A DNA stretch of 52,879 nucleotides from Planctomycetota bacterium (GTDB lineage: Bacteria; Planctomycetota; UBA8108; UBA1146): the NCBI GenBank assembly GCA_002711105.1, contig PAIH01000023.1, positions 1-52,879 on the forward strand, in the 5' to 3' direction. Numbering within the stretch: position 1 is the first letter of the stretch; the number at the start of each line of letters is the position of its first letter. This document shows, one piece after another, positions 45,475 to 52,879 of this stretch. The notes under the pieces are model-generated. The model ran no database searches. It was not told where the DNA came from and saw only the letters and a list, made by a program, of their open reading frames with translations. Made by a program: the position numbers and the translations under genes.

Positions 45475-45542
45475 TTCGAGTCAGGCGGTCTGCTCGGGCT
45501 GGATTTCCCAGACCCCGGATGGCCTCTCTGAAAGGAATCATC

Positions 45543-47291
45543 ATGCGGCTTACCGCTCTCGCGATGTGCTTAATTGGTGTGTTTATTCTTGTACCGACTA
45601 TTTATGCCGGAGATGAGGATAGTGGCACCTTGACTGAAATGCAGAAGAAGGTCATCGACATCGGATTGAACGACAACAATGTTGTCGATGTCTTGGACCA
45701 TCTCGTCAACGGGATCGGTCCCCGTCTTACCGGTAGTCATCAGGATCATCTCGCCTGTGAGTGGGCCAGGGATCTTTTCGTTTCCTTTGGCCTTGAGAAC
45801 GTGGTGATGGAAGAAGCGGGTGAATTTGCCGTGGCCTTCCAGCGCGGACCTTGGCGTGGCCAGATGACGGCACCTGAGAAGATGGACCTCGAGTTCGGAA
45901 CCCCGGCCTGGTCGGCTGGGACCCACGGAGTCGAAGAAGGCCCTGCCATGATGCTTCCAAAGGATACGGAATCGATGGATAGCGATCAGTTGAAGGGCGC
46001 ATGGATCATTATGCCCTCTCAGCGTGGCCGTCGTGATCGTGGAACACGTCAGGCTCAACGTGAAGTGCAGGAGAAATTGGAAGAGGCGGGAATCGCGGGT
46101 TGGATTTACCCGACCAGGGGTGAGGCCATCACTACCAACGGCAATTCGCGGATTACCTGGGATGATCTACCAACAATTCCACGAGTGAATCTTCGCAAGG
46201 ATCAATACGATAACATCGCGGAGAAGTTAGAAGCTGGCGAGGATGTGACCCTTCGCATCGATATCCGCAACCACTTCCAGCCTGGTCCCACCAAGTTCTA
46301 CAACGTCATCGGAGATATCGTGGGTAGCGAGTTTCCTGATGAGTACGTGATCATCGGTGGTCATATCGATTCCTGGGACGGTGCCACTGGCACCACTGAT
46401 AACGGCACCGGTTCTGCCACCACCATCGAGGCTGCCCGGATCTTGATGGCTGCTGGAGCCAAGCCCCGTCGCACTATTCGTTTCATGCTGTGGAGTGGTG
46501 AGGAGCAGGGACTACTCGGATCCCGTGCCTGGGTCGAACAGAACCCGGACGTAATGGATAAGATCTCTGCTGTGTTCGTATACGACGGTGGTCCCAATGC
46601 AATTGCAGGACTTCCCGCTACCGCTGCGATGAAAGAAGACTTTGAGAAAGTCTTTGGACCTGTGATGGAGCTGAACCCGGATCTTCCGTTCACCATCAAG
46701 GACGTCCCTGGATTGCCCCGAGGTATCGGAAGTGACCACGAGTCCTTTATTCCTAAAGGCGTGCCGGGATTTTTCTGGACACAAGAAGGTCGTGCAGACT
46801 GGCGTCGCGGAATCCATACCCAGTTTGACACCTTCGATCTGGTGATTCCGGAATACCTTGAGCATTCGACCACCGTGATCGCACTTGCGGCACTCGGTAT
46901 GGCAGATCTCGATCACCTACTCTCCCGTGAAGGAATGCTGGAGCCCGGTGGTCGTCGCCGTGGCGGAGGGGGCAATGCCGTTGGGCGCCGGATGGGGGTA
47001 ATGCTTGACGAAAACACTGTCTCCGAAGTTGTCGCCGATAGTCCTGCAGCAAAGGCCGGTCTGAAAGCTGGCGACAAGATCGTCAAGATCGATGATTCGG
47101 ATGTCACGGATCGTCGTAGTTTGATGCGAGCTCTATTTGCTGGAGAGCCGAAAAAGAAGGTCGTCTTTGAACGCGACGGCAAGCGCATGGAGGTCACCAT
47201 GGAATGGCCCAGTCAGCGCCCCCGTCGGACTGAAGAACCGGAAAAAGAGGAAGAGAAGAAGGGAGAGGAGAAGCGGGGAGCTGTTCTCTGA
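45543..47291 (+). CDS. Exported M28-family metallopeptidase with PA-like insert and C-terminal PDZ domain
   Basis: ATG 45543, behind AAAGGA, opens a signal peptide (RLTALAMCLIGVFILVPTIYAG); the track ORF starts eight codons earlier. The two-zinc site is visible in order: VIIGGHIDSWD, TTDNGTGSATTIEAARIL, WSGEEQGLLGSRAW, GSDHESFIPKG and HTQFDTFD. A protease-associated-like insert (about 110-220) precedes the peptidase core. A PDZ domain follows (GVMLDENTVSEVVADSPAA, GLKAGDKIVKIDDSDVTD), then a Glu/Lys-rich tail. It is probably a periplasmic or secreted aminopeptidase; the PDZ domain may recruit substrates or partners. Confidence 0.9.
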   Translation: MRLTALAMCLIGVFILVPTIYAGDEDSGTLTEMQKKVIDIGLNDNNVVDVLDHLVNGIGPRLTGSHQDHLACEWARDLFVSFGLENVVMEEAGEFAVAFQRGPWRGQMTAPEKMDLEFGTPAWSAGTHGVEEGPAMMLPKDTESMDSDQLKGAWIIMPSQRGRRDRGTRQAQREVQEKLEEAGIAGWIYPTRGEAITTNGNSRITWDDLPTIPRVNLRKDQYDNIAEKLEAGEDVTLRIDIRNHFQPGPTKFYNVIGDIVGSEFPDEYVIIGGHIDSWDGATGTTDNGTGSATTIEAARILMAAGAKPRRTIRFMLWSGEEQGLLGSRAWVEQNPDVMDKISAVFVYDGGPNAIAGLPATAAMKEDFEKVFGPVMELNPDLPFTIKDVPGLPRGIGSDHESFIPKGVPGFFWTQEGRADWRRGIHTQFDTFDLVIPEYLEHSTTVIALAALGMADLDHLLSREGMLEPGGRRRGGGGNAVGRRMGVMLDENTVSEVVADSPAAKAGLKAGDKIVKIDDSDVTDRRSLMRALFAGEPKKKVVFERDGKRMEVTMEWPSQRPRRTEEPEKEEEKKGEEKRGAVL

Positions 47292-47317
47292 TTTCCTTTT
47301 CCCGTTGGAATGGCAGG

Positions 47318-47355
47318 CGTCCGGATCGAGGAATTGATATTCACCGATCCGGGCG
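47318..47355 (+). terminator. Hairpin with short T-run directly before the TTG start of the next gene
   Basis: An 11-bp stem (CGTCCGGATCG with CGATCCGGGCG, one G-T pair) and a 16-base loop is followed by TTTGTT. It may terminate the M28 gene, attenuate the ABC operon, or hide its start; the presumed start codon TTG lies one base after the stem. Confidence 0.6.
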
Positions 47356-47356
47356 T

Positions 47357-48610
47357 TTGTTCCAATATCTACCGTCATGCCTGATATCGCTTTGTCTCCT
47401 CCTTGGGGGGGGTGAGTGCTTCGCGGCGGAATTTATCGGTGCCGCTGAGGTCGTTACTGCTGATCATGTCCCCAAGCCGGTCAATGCCGAGGTGGATGTT
47501 CGAGAATCTGAAACCGAACTCCATCTGTTGATCGATGAATATCTGTTTCGTCACTGGTTTTCACTCGAGCCGACCTTGATCCCCGATCTCGATCCTGACT
47601 TGAAGGGTGAATGGGGGCAGTTTGGCGACAGGATCGTGGAGTGGCTCGATGTTCATTTTCCGATTCAGGTCGATGGGGTTCAGGTAATCCCCATCATCGA
47701 GGATCTCGAATGGCAAGAGGGTTTCGATCTCAACGATTTCCTCAATTACGTCGGGATCACCGTGAAGTTTCCGACCAAGTCGAGACCACAGAAGCTCGAG
47801 TTTCTGTGGAGCCGTTACGATACCGAAGATGGGTTTCCTCTCGAATCGGTCTACATGATCCTCGCCGCCAGTGACGATTACAGGATTTTACGATTTCGTG
47901 AGGATGACCCGGAACAGAACTGGACTCCTCCCGAGGCGAGACAGGTTATCGATCCCGAACTGGTGGCTCCCGGCATCAGAGAGCCCTGGTTCTTGCTCGA
48001 TCTGGTTCCGCTGTCCTGTGCCATCATCGGGTTCACCATCATCTGGAGATCGAGACGGTTTACGGTCGGTACCGTGGCGGGCGTGTCGATCTGTTCGGGT
48101 GTGGCTCTTCTGACGCTGGGAATTACGGTGGTGGAAGTGCGCCCGCCGTGGGTTTCTCCGATACAGTTGCCTGCGGAAGAAGAAGCCAGCGCATTGTTCG
48201 AGACCCTCCATAGAAATATCTACCGTGCTTTTGACTACGAGGACGAGGGCCAGATTTACGATCTGCTGGCTCGAAGTGTTTCGGGTGATCTTCTGGTCAA
48301 GACCTATGACGAGATTCACGAGAGCCTGACGATGAAGCTGGAGGAAGCCGCCATCTGCGAGGTTCGCTCGGTAAGAACCATCGATAGCGAGGTTCAGCTT
48401 CCTGCCGTGGCCCGGAAGCCTGCTTTCCAGGTGCTATCTACCTGGGAGGTGATCGGGACGGTCAGGCACTGGGGACATGGACACTGGCGAAAGAACCGGT
48501 CACGAGCACTCTATGATGTGAGCTGGTTAGAGGGAGTGGGTTGGCGTATTGACGGAGTCGAGGTGATTGACCAGAGACGTCTCGATGATGGTCAGGAGTC
48601 AGTGAAATGA
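47357..48610 (+). CDS. Membrane protein of unknown function, first gene of an ABC transporter operon
   Basis: The track start TTG 47357 lies right after a hairpin and has no clear ribosome site, but the frame gives a reasonable signal peptide (CLISLCLLLGGGECFAAEF). A 190-residue extracytoplasmic beta-rich region (VDVRESETELHLLIDEYLF) precedes two membrane segments (LLDLVPLSCAIIGFTIIW and VSICSGVALLTLGITVV) and a C-terminal region of about 140 residues with DYEDEGQIYDLLARSVSG. I do not recognise the family. A run of eight G at the end of the signal region could hide a frameshift. The stop overlaps the ATPase start (ATGA), so it likely works with the transporter. Confidence 0.75.
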   Translation: MFQYLPSCLISLCLLLGGGECFAAEFIGAAEVVTADHVPKPVNAEVDVRESETELHLLIDEYLFRHWFSLEPTLIPDLDPDLKGEWGQFGDRIVEWLDVHFPIQVDGVQVIPIIEDLEWQEGFDLNDFLNYVGITVKFPTKSRPQKLEFLWSRYDTEDGFPLESVYMILAASDDYRILRFREDDPEQNWTPPEARQVIDPELVAPGIREPWFLLDLVPLSCAIIGFTIIWRSRRFTVGTVAGVSICSGVALLTLGITVVEVRPPWVSPIQLPAEEEASALFETLHRNIYRAFDYEDEGQIYDLLARSVSGDLLVKTYDEIHESLTMKLEEAAICEVRSVRTIDSEVQLPAVARKPAFQVLSTWEVIGTVRHWGHGHWRKNRSRALYDVSWLEGVGWRIDGVEVIDQRRLDDGQESVK

Positions 48611-49275
48611 CCAGTGGAGCATCGGTCAAAGTCCGTGATCTGGTTCACCGCCACGTCGGGCAGGAGGTGCCGATCCGGGTGGCAGGACTCGAAATTGAAT
48701 CCGGCGAGAAGGTTGCCATCACCGGACCTTCAGGCTGTGGAAAGACGACACTCCTGTCCTGTATCGCCGGGATTCTGGTTCCTTCCGCGGGGGAAGTGGC
48801 GGTCGGGGATACCCGGGTCGATCAACTGGGGGAATCTGCTCGTCGTAAGTTTCGCCGTGAGCAAATCGGTCTGGTCTTTCAAGAATTCGAATTGCTCGAG
48901 CATCTCGATGTGAGAGAGAATGCCTTCTTGCCGCTATGGCTCGCCGGACGTGAGCCTTCGACAGAAGAACAGGAAAAGTTCATCGGGCGAGCAACACGTT
49001 GCGGGATCTCCGATCTCTTGCAGCGAAAACCGAGAGCCCTTTCTCAGGGCGAACGTCAAAGAGCTGCGGTTTGTCGTGCCTTGATGACATCCCCGACCCT
49101 GGTGCTGGCGGATGAACCGACCGGCAGTCTCGATGCCACTTCCGGCAGGGTAGTTCTCGATCTGATCTTCGAAGAGGCAGAGATCACCGGAGCTACCGTC
49201 ATCGTGGTAACACACGACACCACGATGCTAAGTGGTTTCGATCGAATCGAGAATATCGGGGAGGATCCAGCATGA
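48607..49275 (+). CDS. ABC transporter ATP-binding protein (LolD/MacB type)
   Basis: All ABC ATPase motifs are present: Walker A GPSGCGKTTLL, the Q-loop VFQEFELLEHLDVRENAFLPL, signature LSQGERQRAAVCRAL, Walker B LVLADEPTGSLD and the H-loop VIVVTHD. The ENAFLPLWLAG segment is typical of the LolD/MacB/FtsE branch, which pairs with FtsX-type permeases that work mechanically rather than by classical transport. Gene ends overlap on both sides by four bases. Confidence 0.94.
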   Translation: MTSGASVKVRDLVHRHVGQEVPIRVAGLEIESGEKVAITGPSGCGKTTLLSCIAGILVPSAGEVAVGDTRVDQLGESARRKFRREQIGLVFQEFELLEHLDVRENAFLPLWLAGREPSTEEQEKFIGRATRCGISDLLQRKPRALSQGERQRAAVCRALMTSPTLVLADEPTGSLDATSGRVVLDLIFEEAEITGATVIVVTHDTTMLSGFDRIENIGEDPA

Positions 49276-50447
49276 TCAGCCCGCTATTGAGGCTTGCACT
49301 GAGATCTCTTTCCTATCACCGAATCCGTTCGTTGGTTTTGGTGCTCTGTATCGCTTTGATTGGGGTTCTTCCCACGGCGGTCGAGGGGTTGCTCGACCTC
49401 TACCGTCAGCGACTGGAAGCGAGGGCGGTATCCACACCGCTGGTGATCGGTGCTCCTGGAAGTCGATCAGATCTACTGATCCACGCGCTCTATTTCCGTG
49501 GCGAAGTGGAGCGGACCATCGAGATGAAGGAAGCGCGGGTGGTCGCTGAATCTGGCTACGCCGTTCCGGTTCCAATCCATAAGATGGGTTCGGTCAGGGA
49601 CCATCCACTGGTGGGTACCACGCCAGACTACTCCTCCTTCCGTGAGTTTCAGTTCCAGTCTGGCCGCTGGCCACAGAAGTTGTCGGAGGCAGCGATCGGG
49701 GCTGGTGTGGCTCAGCAACTGGAGCTTTCGGTGGGGGACACCATCCCCACCGATGTGCACAAGTTACATGACCTGGCTGGTGCTTATCCCCTGCTTCTCA
49801 AGATCAAAGGGGTTCTCGCTGCTACCGGGACTCCAGACGATGACGCGGTGTTTGTCAGCCTGCAAACATCCTGGGTCGTTTCGGGGGAAGGGCATGGTCA
49901 TCAGGTCATCGATCCGAATATCGATTTCAATTTGATCCTGGAAAATAAGAGCGACAACGTCACCGCCAGTGCGGCGGTGGTAGAAGCGGTCGAAGTGACC
50001 CCCGAGAATGAGGGCAGTTTCCATTTCCATGGTGATCCCGATGATCTGCCCATCACGGCACTCATCATCGATGCCAAGGATGTAAAAGGAGAAACCATCA
50101 TCCGATCCCGGATCCGCCGGGATGATCGGCTTCAGGTGCTCGATTCGATGACTGAGCTCAGTGAATTGCTGGCGGTGGTGCTTCGCGCCAAGGCGATACT
50201 CGATGCCAATTCTCTACTGGTGATGGTGGCTACCGCGTTATTGCTGGGACTCATCGTGACTCTTGATATCAAGGTGAGAGAGCGTGAAGTACGCACCCTG
50301 GAGCGGATCGGAGCGCCACGAGGATTCGTTGCCCGACTTCTTTTCACTGAGGTTGCCATCGTGGTGACTACCGGCGGTATACTCGCCTTTTTCCTGGCGT
50401 TTGGTGCTATACGGTTTGTCGCAGATGGTCCGCTCATGTTGCCCTGA
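49272..50447 (+). CDS. FtsX/MacB-type ABC transporter permease
   Basis: ATG 49272 has GGGGAGGA upstream. An N-terminal membrane helix (IRSLVLVLCIALIGVLPTAV) precedes a long extracytoplasmic domain of about 240 residues with MacB_PCD-like strands (EFQFQSGRWPQKLSEAAIGAGVA). The C-terminus has two visible membrane helices (LLVMVATALLLGLIVTLDI and VAIVVTTGGILAFFLAF). FtsX permeases normally have four helices; I count three here, and the protein ends shortly after the third, which may be a real truncation or a missing downstream part. It is overlapped by the substrate-binding-protein gene. Confidence 0.88.
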   Translation: MISPLLRLALRSLSYHRIRSLVLVLCIALIGVLPTAVEGLLDLYRQRLEARAVSTPLVIGAPGSRSDLLIHALYFRGEVERTIEMKEARVVAESGYAVPVPIHKMGSVRDHPLVGTTPDYSSFREFQFQSGRWPQKLSEAAIGAGVAQQLELSVGDTIPTDVHKLHDLAGAYPLLLKIKGVLAATGTPDDDAVFVSLQTSWVVSGEGHGHQVIDPNIDFNLILENKSDNVTASAAVVEAVEVTPENEGSFHFHGDPDDLPITALIIDAKDVKGETIIRSRIRRDDRLQVLDSMTELSELLAVVLRAKAILDANSLLVMVATALLLGLIVTLDIKVREREVRTLERIGAPRGFVARLLFTEVAIVVTTGGILAFFLAFGAIRFVADGPLMLP

Positions 50448-51415
50448 TGGAAGGCCTGAAATTGGTCAAGAAGCCACACTGGATTCTTGTATTTCTGGTA
50501 GTGCTGCTCGTCGCTGGCTGCTCGACCAAGAGTGCGCCGGTTGTCGAGGAGGATCCTGATCTTGCTTCTCCTGCGGTTCCCAGGGTTGTCGCCTCTCTCT
50601 CTCCACTGGCGTGGATCGTCTCCGAGATTGCTGCCGATCAGGTGGAGTTAATTCCACTGATGCCAGAAGGGGCGGATTCGGCGACCTGGAGTCCGGATGC
50701 GGAAGCACTCGAAACACTGGCAACAGCGGATCTCATCATCCTCAACAGTACCAACCTGGAGCGATGGGCTCAGCGGGTCTCGCTGCCGATCGTCAAGACT
50801 CTCGAGGTAGCTCGTACTTGCAAGGATCAGTGGCTTCGTTATCCGAAAGTGGTGACTCACAGTCACGGTCCCGAAGGTGAGCGCTCCTACGAGGGGGTAG
50901 ATGGTCATACCTGGCTCGATCCGGAATTGCTCCGATTGGGTGCGATAGCCATCAAAGAACGTCTCATCAGACTGCTCCCTGAACAACGGGCACTCTTCGA
51001 GGAGCGCTTTCTGGCCGTTGATCGAGTCCTTGCGGGTTTGTCGGAAAGACTCATCGAGATCACCTCGGGGGTTCAGGGGATGTTGCTGGAGGGTGGCCCC
51101 TACTGGGGATATCCCTGTGCGAGAGCAGGGTTGCCCTTGCACAGAGTCGAGCTGAATCCTGAAGGTGGCCTTGACGACAGGACCAGAGAGTTACTGTCCA
51201 CCGTACGAGGAGGTTCATCTCCCAGTATTTATTTGTGGCCGAGCGAGCCGAGTACTGAATTTCGCAAGGAGTTGTGGGATCAACTTCAAATCGAAAGCGC
51301 TGTGTGGCCACCGGCCTATTCGCTCGGTAGCGAGTACTCGCGCTATCCGGAAATTCAGCAAAAGGCGCTCACCAACCTGTCGACGGCTCTCGTGTGCTTT
51401 CCTCGGCGTCCTTGA
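50447..51415 (+). CDS. ZnuA-like (cluster A-I) lipoprotein with missing metal ligands
   Basis: The start ATG 50447 overlaps the permease stop by one base. The lipobox signal is ILVFLVVLLVAGC. The ZnuA/TroA fold is recognisable: VVASLSPLAWIVSEIAADQV, ADLIILNSTNLERW, a His-rich loop THSHGPEGERS and GHTWLDPELLRLG. The His of GHTW is present, but the first ligand, normally in a G-A-x-P-H-x-[YF]-E-P block, reads GADSATWSP (Ala for His). The third ligand, normally in H-x-x-[YF]-x-Y-x-x-x-x-x-G-L, reads GPYWGYPCARAGL (Gly for His). It may bind another ligand or no metal. Pairing with an FtsX-type rather than ZnuB-type permease is unusual. Confidence 0.85.
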   Translation: MEGLKLVKKPHWILVFLVVLLVAGCSTKSAPVVEEDPDLASPAVPRVVASLSPLAWIVSEIAADQVELIPLMPEGADSATWSPDAEALETLATADLIILNSTNLERWAQRVSLPIVKTLEVARTCKDQWLRYPKVVTHSHGPEGERSYEGVDGHTWLDPELLRLGAIAIKERLIRLLPEQRALFEERFLAVDRVLAGLSERLIEITSGVQGMLLEGGPYWGYPCARAGLPLHRVELNPEGGLDDRTRELLSTVRGGSSPSIYLWPSEPSTEFRKELWDQLQIESAVWPPAYSLGSEYSRYPEIQQKALTNLSTALVCFPRRP

Positions 51416-51488
51416 CCTGCTCCCTCGCGCATCGGACGATCTGTAAGTATCTCAAGAACGATGGCTCTCCGTCCCCCTGGAGGTGGTG

Positions 51489-52879
51489 ATGAAATTGCAT
51501 TCCCGATTTTCGGTGATCGTGGCTTCTGGCCTGGTGTTTTGTTTCTTGCTCCTGACTCCCACAGCACAGGCGATCGATGTACCGGCGGTTTTCAGTGATC
51601 ACGCAGTTCTACAAAGAGATTTACCGTTACCGATCTGGGGAACAGGAGAACCGGGCACCGAGGTTACGGTCCAGTTCGCAGGACAGAACAAGACAGCTAT
51701 TGTCGACAAAGACGGGAAATGGACGACCACGCTCGATCCGCTGCCTGCCAATGCCGAGGGTCGTACGATGACGATCAAGGGCTCCGATGGAACCATCGAG
51801 GTGAAGGACATCCTGGTCGGTGAAGTTTGGCTCTGTGGTGGCCAATCCAACATGGAGTGGTCAGTTCGATCCTCCAATAACGCCGATGCAGAAATTGCAG
51901 CGGGAGACACTCCGTGGTTGCGGAGAATCAAGACTCCGCATCTTCTTTCCAGAATTCCGGAAGGCGACATCGATACCTCGTGGGAAGTGTCTACCAGCGA
52001 TACGATCGGTAGCTTCACCGCAGTGGGCACTTTCATGGCGAGACGTCTGCACGAGGAACTGGGTGTTCCCGTCGGCCTGCTCGACATCAACTGGGGTGGG
52101 ACTCGCGCCGAGCCGTGGACGGCAATGCCTGCAATGAAAAGGCATCCTCGTTTTCGTCAGAGGGTTTCCAAGCTCGAATCAGAGATTCGCCGCTGGGGAA
52201 ATCGATCAAAAGAAGAGATCGAAAAACTGTTCAACGAGCAGAAGAACAGTTTCGAGAAAAACGCCCAGACATGGTGGCAGAAGAAGTTGAAAGACGATCC
52301 AGGAGTGACCGAAACCTGGGCAGCTCCACAGTATTCCGATAGCGGCTGGATAGATTTCCCGGTCCCGGGGCTGTGGGCTGGCGAGAACGAGGGCTGGGAT
52401 GGATTCATCTGGTACCGCAAGACCATCGAGGTACCGACCGAGTGGGTTGGTAAAGATCTTTTGCTTCAACCAGGAGCCATCGACGATGCCGACATCACGT
52501 TCTGGCAGGGTGAAGAGATCGGCAGAACCACCAACCAGCACGCTGTCCAGCGCAACTATACGATCCCGGGCAAGAAGGTCAGAGCCGGAGAGGCGACGAT
52601 TGCGATTGCTGCGCTCGACACGGGTGGTGCCGGAGGCATCACAGGCAATTCCAATCAGATTCGCATTCGACCCGCGGGTGCAAAGGTGGACCAGGCGATT
52701 GCCCTTTCCGGCACATGGAAAGGTCAAAGAGGAGCACGCTTCTCGGGAGATCGCGGCCCTAATCCTCCTGCGCCACCTTCAGCACCTGGCCTCGGTACCA
52801 GTGACCCAGCGGTGATGTTCAATGCCATGCTGTCTCCTTTTGTTCACTACGGAATCCGCGGAGCGATCTGGTACCAGGG
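51489..52879 (+). CDS. Sialate O-acetylesterase-like (SGNH/SASA) protein, 3' end missing
   Basis: The gene starts at ATG 51489 behind GGAGGTGG and runs off the right edge after 463 codons, so the track does not list it. A signal peptide (VIVASGLVFCFLLLTPTAQA) and the family start VFSDHAVLQRDLPLPIWGTG are followed by the SGNH nucleophile block VGEVWLCGGQSNMEWS and GLLDINWGGTRAEPWTAM. A galactose-binding-like module lies in the middle (FPVPGLWAGENEG, IDDADITFWQGEE, GGAGGITG), and the C-terminal catalytic part begins at GIRGAIWYQG, where the window ends. It probably deacetylates sialic acids or other acetylated glycans outside the cytoplasm. Confidence 0.92.
   Translation, partial: MKLHSRFSVIVASGLVFCFLLLTPTAQAIDVPAVFSDHAVLQRDLPLPIWGTGEPGTEVTVQFAGQNKTAIVDKDGKWTTTLDPLPANAEGRTMTIKGSDGTIEVKDILVGEVWLCGGQSNMEWSVRSSNNADAEIAAGDTPWLRRIKTPHLLSRIPEGDIDTSWEVSTSDTIGSFTAVGTFMARRLHEELGVPVGLLDINWGGTRAEPWTAMPAMKRHPRFRQRVSKLESEIRRWGNRSKEEIEKLFNEQKNSFEKNAQTWWQKKLKDDPGVTETWAAPQYSDSGWIDFPVPGLWAGENEGWDGFIWYRKTIEVPTEWVGKDLLLQPGAIDDADITFWQGEEIGRTTNQHAVQRNYTIPGKKVRAGEATIAIAALDTGGAGGITGNSNQIRIRPAGAKVDQAIALSGTWKGQRGARFSGDRGPNPPAPPSAPGLGTSDPAVMFNAMLSPFVHYGIRGAIWYQ

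Noticed and set aside
45389-45616. 75-residue plus-strand ORF after glnS with a hydrophobic start
   Set aside because: No ribosome site; it overlaps the M28 gene by over 70 bases in another frame and the second half is not protein-like.

Overview
The window looks like a chromosomal segment of a planctomycete (Planctomycetota), probably aquatic and heterotrophic. This rests on gene content rather than on a marker gene. There is a PSD1-type protein (planctomycete cytochrome C, DUF1549 and DUF1553) followed by a DUF1501 protein, a DUF1080 protein, and several secreted proteins with a C-terminal dockerin-like module of the F-[VI]-R-G-D-x-N-x-D-G type. There are also 'DCNGNGIPDSCDI' calcium-binding repeats and carbohydrate enzymes (GH95, sialate O-acetylesterase). 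GC content is moderate to high and even throughout. I see no tRNA, rRNA, CRISPR array, transposase or prophage gene.

Layout. 1-274: start of a fumarate reductase/succinate dehydrogenase flavoprotein gene running off the left edge, divergent from glnE (434-3430). 3427-9630 (minus): operon of PSD1 cytochrome protein, DUF1501 protein and alpha/beta hydrolase. 9880-12518: DUF1080 protein overlapping a TPR/class III nucleotide cyclase protein with altered specificity residues. 12539-12952 (minus): extended GroES-like protein. 13118-17101: very large AAA/TPR protein with a degenerate P-loop. 17327-21168: two secreted cohesin-like/dockerin-like proteins. 21293-22579: cyclic-nucleotide-binding protein plus class II phosphodiesterase. 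22712-24467: Tat-exported sugar isomerase and an anchored hydrolase.

24663-26335 is the most interesting part. A DsbD N-domain-like protein overlaps a thioredoxin-like gene whose reading frame stops at TGA exactly where relatives carry a C-terminal Cys (PYG-C-x-VKY). The frame continues as N-V-K-Y-A-S-stop, and a 17-nt hairpin fitting bacterial SECIS rules starts 13 nt after the TGA. I read this as a probable selenoprotein, followed by a strong terminator.

26411-36619: GH95 fucosidase with an extra carbohydrate-binding-like module, an anchored Ser/Gly-rich protein, an M1 peptidase, a CDGSH protein, a transglutaminase-like lipoprotein and an unknown lipoprotein. 36856-40374: a subtilase with 17 DC-rich repeats split around a P domain and a dockerin-like tail. 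40469-43417: LON-substrate-binding-domain protein, endonuclease III with an incomplete Fe-S motif, and another dockerin-like protein. 43667-45382: glnS. 45543-47291: M28 peptidase with a PDZ domain. 47357-51415: tightly overlapping four-gene ABC operon (membrane protein, LolD/MacB-type ATPase, FtsX-type permease, ZnuA-like lipoprotein lacking usual metal ligands). 51489 to the right edge: sialate O-acetylesterase.

Three themes recur. The first is envelope and secreted functions: peptidases, glycan enzymes, redox proteins and calcium-binding modules. The second is cyclic nucleotide signalling (cyclase, binding protein, phosphodiesterase). The third is operons with 1-4 nt gene overlaps. No intergenic stretch exceeds about 250 bases. 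All functions are inferred from reading the sequence; no database search was run.
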